From Methylobacterium currus (GTDB lineage: Bacteria > Pseudomonadota > Alphaproteobacteria > Rhizobiales > Beijerinckiaceae): 64,000 bases of DNA. Below, piece after piece: positions 62,967 through 64,000 of this stretch. The stretch is taken from positions 3,717,501-3,781,500 of the forward strand of contig NZ_CP028843.1 in NCBI RefSeq assembly GCF_003058325.1, in the 5' to 3' direction. Positions within the stretch are counted from its first letter, which is position 1; every line of letters begins with the position of its first letter. The translations under genes were made by a program, and so were the position numbers. Under the pieces are notes generated by a model, which was not told the DNA's origin, did no database searches, and was given only the letters and a program-made list of their open reading frames with translations.

Positions 62967-63270
62967 GGGGAGCCTCCTCCGGGTGTTTTGTTGTGTTGAG
63001 AGCCCATCCCGAGAGGGGAGGGCATTGTGCGGGGATGTCCCCTGATCCGACAAACTCACGCAGAGCCAAAGAAAGCGCGGGCTTCTCCTTTCCCGCCGTC
63101 GGGGAGAGGAGAAGCCGGAGCAAGGGCGAGGGGGTCTCGACGGGTGAGACTCCTCCGGAAGCACCCCCTCACCCTCGGCTGCCGCCTCGCTGCATCCCCT
63201 GACCGGGAGTGGGACCTTCGATCCCCAGGCCCTCTCCCCGCCCGCGGGGAGAGGGGGATGCACACGACCG
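62967..63270. other. Intergenic between binding protein and permease genes
   Basis: These 304 bp have no gene. It holds a strong hairpin (63230-63255) and further GAGAGG/CCTCTC-type short palindromes. It could reduce read-through from the binding-protein gene into the permeases. Confidence 0.5.
63230..63255 (-). terminator. Hairpin after the binding-protein gene
   Basis: CCCTCTCCCCGC (63230-63241) and GCGGGGAGAGGG (63244-63255) form a perfect 12-bp stem 15 bp after the stop. Stem-loops here commonly keep binding protein in excess over permeases. Confidence 0.6.
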
Positions 63271-64000
63271 TCAGGCCGACCGGAAGATCCGCTGCGCCTG
63301 CCTCTCGGCCGTCCGGATCGCGCTCTTCAGGTCCTCGCGGCCGGTGCAGTAGGAGGCGAACATGTCGACGACGACGAAGTCGGCAAGGACGGCGGCCACC
63401 TTCTCGCTCACCGGGGCGAGGCCGCCGGCGGCGAGCGTCCGGGTCGAGGCCTCGCCGAAGACCTTGTTCTTCGGGTCGGCGGTCCAGATCGGGTTGTTGG
63501 CGTAGGCCTTGAGCGGGTGGCAGAGATAGCCCTGCGACGCCTCGAGCCAGGCATTGTAGTTCTGGGCCTCGAGCGCGAAGGCCATGAAGGCCTTACAGGC
63601 GTTCGGCGCCTTGGTGTAGGTGTAGGCCAGGATCGGGAAGGCGAGCTGGAACTCGGTCGGCTTGCCGGACTTGCCGACCGGATAGGCGGCGTGATCCATG
63701 TCCGCCGCGATGTCCTTCTTCTCGTTCTTCGCCGCGGCGTAGATCGAGATGCCGTTGTTGGTGAGATAGAGGTCGCCCGACAGGAACGCCTTGTTGTTCG
63801 ACGAGTCGTTCCACGACACCGTACCGGGCACGAAGGTCTCGTAGAGCGCCTTGACGTATTCGAGCGCCTTGGCGGTCTCCGGCGAGTTGATGACGATCTT
63901 CTCGTTGGCGTCGACCAGGTAGGCGTCGTGCGACCACAGAGCCCAGTGGATCCACGAATTGGCGTCGCCGGTGGCGTGGCCGAGGGCGAAGCCGGCCGGC
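63271..64000 (-). CDS. Extracellular sugar-type solute-binding protein (5' end outside window)
   Basis: This is the last 242 residues or so of a periplasmic binding protein; the frame is open at the right edge. Upstream of the Val at 63831 it reads ATGDANSWIHWALWSHDAYL and INSPETAKALEYVKALYE, typical of sugar-binding (SBP_1) proteins. Downstream it includes VSWNDSSNNKAFLSGDLYLT and TEFQLAFPILAYT. It supplies substrate to the two permeases that follow. Starting at 63831 would cut conserved sequence, so the gene continues beyond 64000. Confidence 0.85.
   Translation of the reverse strand, partial: PAGFALGHATGDANSWIHWALWSHDAYLVDANEKIVINSPETAKALEYVKALYETFVPGTVSWNDSSNNKAFLSGDLYLTNNGISIYAAAKNEKKDIAADMDHAAYPVGKSGKPTEFQLAFPILAYTYTKAPNACKAFMAFALEAQNYNAWLEASQGYLCHPLKAYANNPIWTADPKNKVFGEASTRTLAAGGLAPVSEKVAAVLADFVVVDMFASYCTGREDLKSAIRTAERQAQRIFRSA

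Overview
The window looks like a chromosomal segment of a high-GC alphaproteobacterium of the Methylobacterium/Methylorubrum type. The evidence is the GC-rich coding sequence, the FliX / sigma-54 / CtrA-style flagellar control sites, DUF6468 and MotE next to fliM, a one-cysteine DksA, and two identical tRNA-Leu(CAG) genes. The genus is inferred from gene content and not proven.

Positions 1 to about 24,366 look like a mobile island. It ends exactly at the 3' end of a tRNA-Gln(TTG) gene (24367-24441), and a 639-residue tyrosine recombinase lies just inside that border. The left half of the island is plasmid-like: the end of a low-complexity protein, a ParA plus ribbon-helix-helix partition pair bracketed by phased inverted repeats, an unrecognised 408-residue protein, iteron-like direct repeats, and a three-gene cluster resembling exonuclease VII (two divergent XseA-like proteins and an XseB-like protein). 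The right half is metal resistance: a six-gene operon led by chrB-chrA, an RcnR/RcnA nickel-cobalt efflux pair with its operator, a His-rich exported protein with a CzcB/CzcA pump, and a divergent CsoR-type repressor with an NreB-like MFS exporter.

From 24.4 to 39.8 kb the sequence looks like ordinary chromosome: an SDR, prfC, a BLUF photoreceptor with a CheY-like protein, flgE, flgK, flgL, then a block of metabolic and regulatory genes (LysR, GST, a branched-chain-type binding protein, an iron alcohol dehydrogenase, a small porin-like protein). From 39.8 to 57 kb flagellar genes resume: flgN-like, flgJ-like, flgI, fliX, an MBOAT acyltransferase with an SGNH partner, dksA, then flgH-flgA-flgG-flgF read leftward and fliL-fliM-DUF6468-motE-TPR protein read rightward. 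Three divergent flagellar intergenic regions each hold a GCGGCA-N5-TGCCGC-type palindrome, and each has a sigma-54 -24/-12 element 70 to 105 bp away. One of them also has a perfect TTAA-N7-TTAA site. This fits a FlbD/FliX/sigma-54/CtrA hierarchy.

From 57 to 64 kb are a GST, a small hypothetical protein, two identical tRNA-Leu(CAG) copies with a doubly broken pseudogene between them, leuC, and a carbohydrate-type ABC transporter whose binding protein runs off the right edge. Two families of dispersed palindromic repeats occur. One has ATACC/GGTAT ends (33999, 50189, 58587) and one of its copies disrupts the pseudogene. The other is a REP-like hairpin (34143, 39126).
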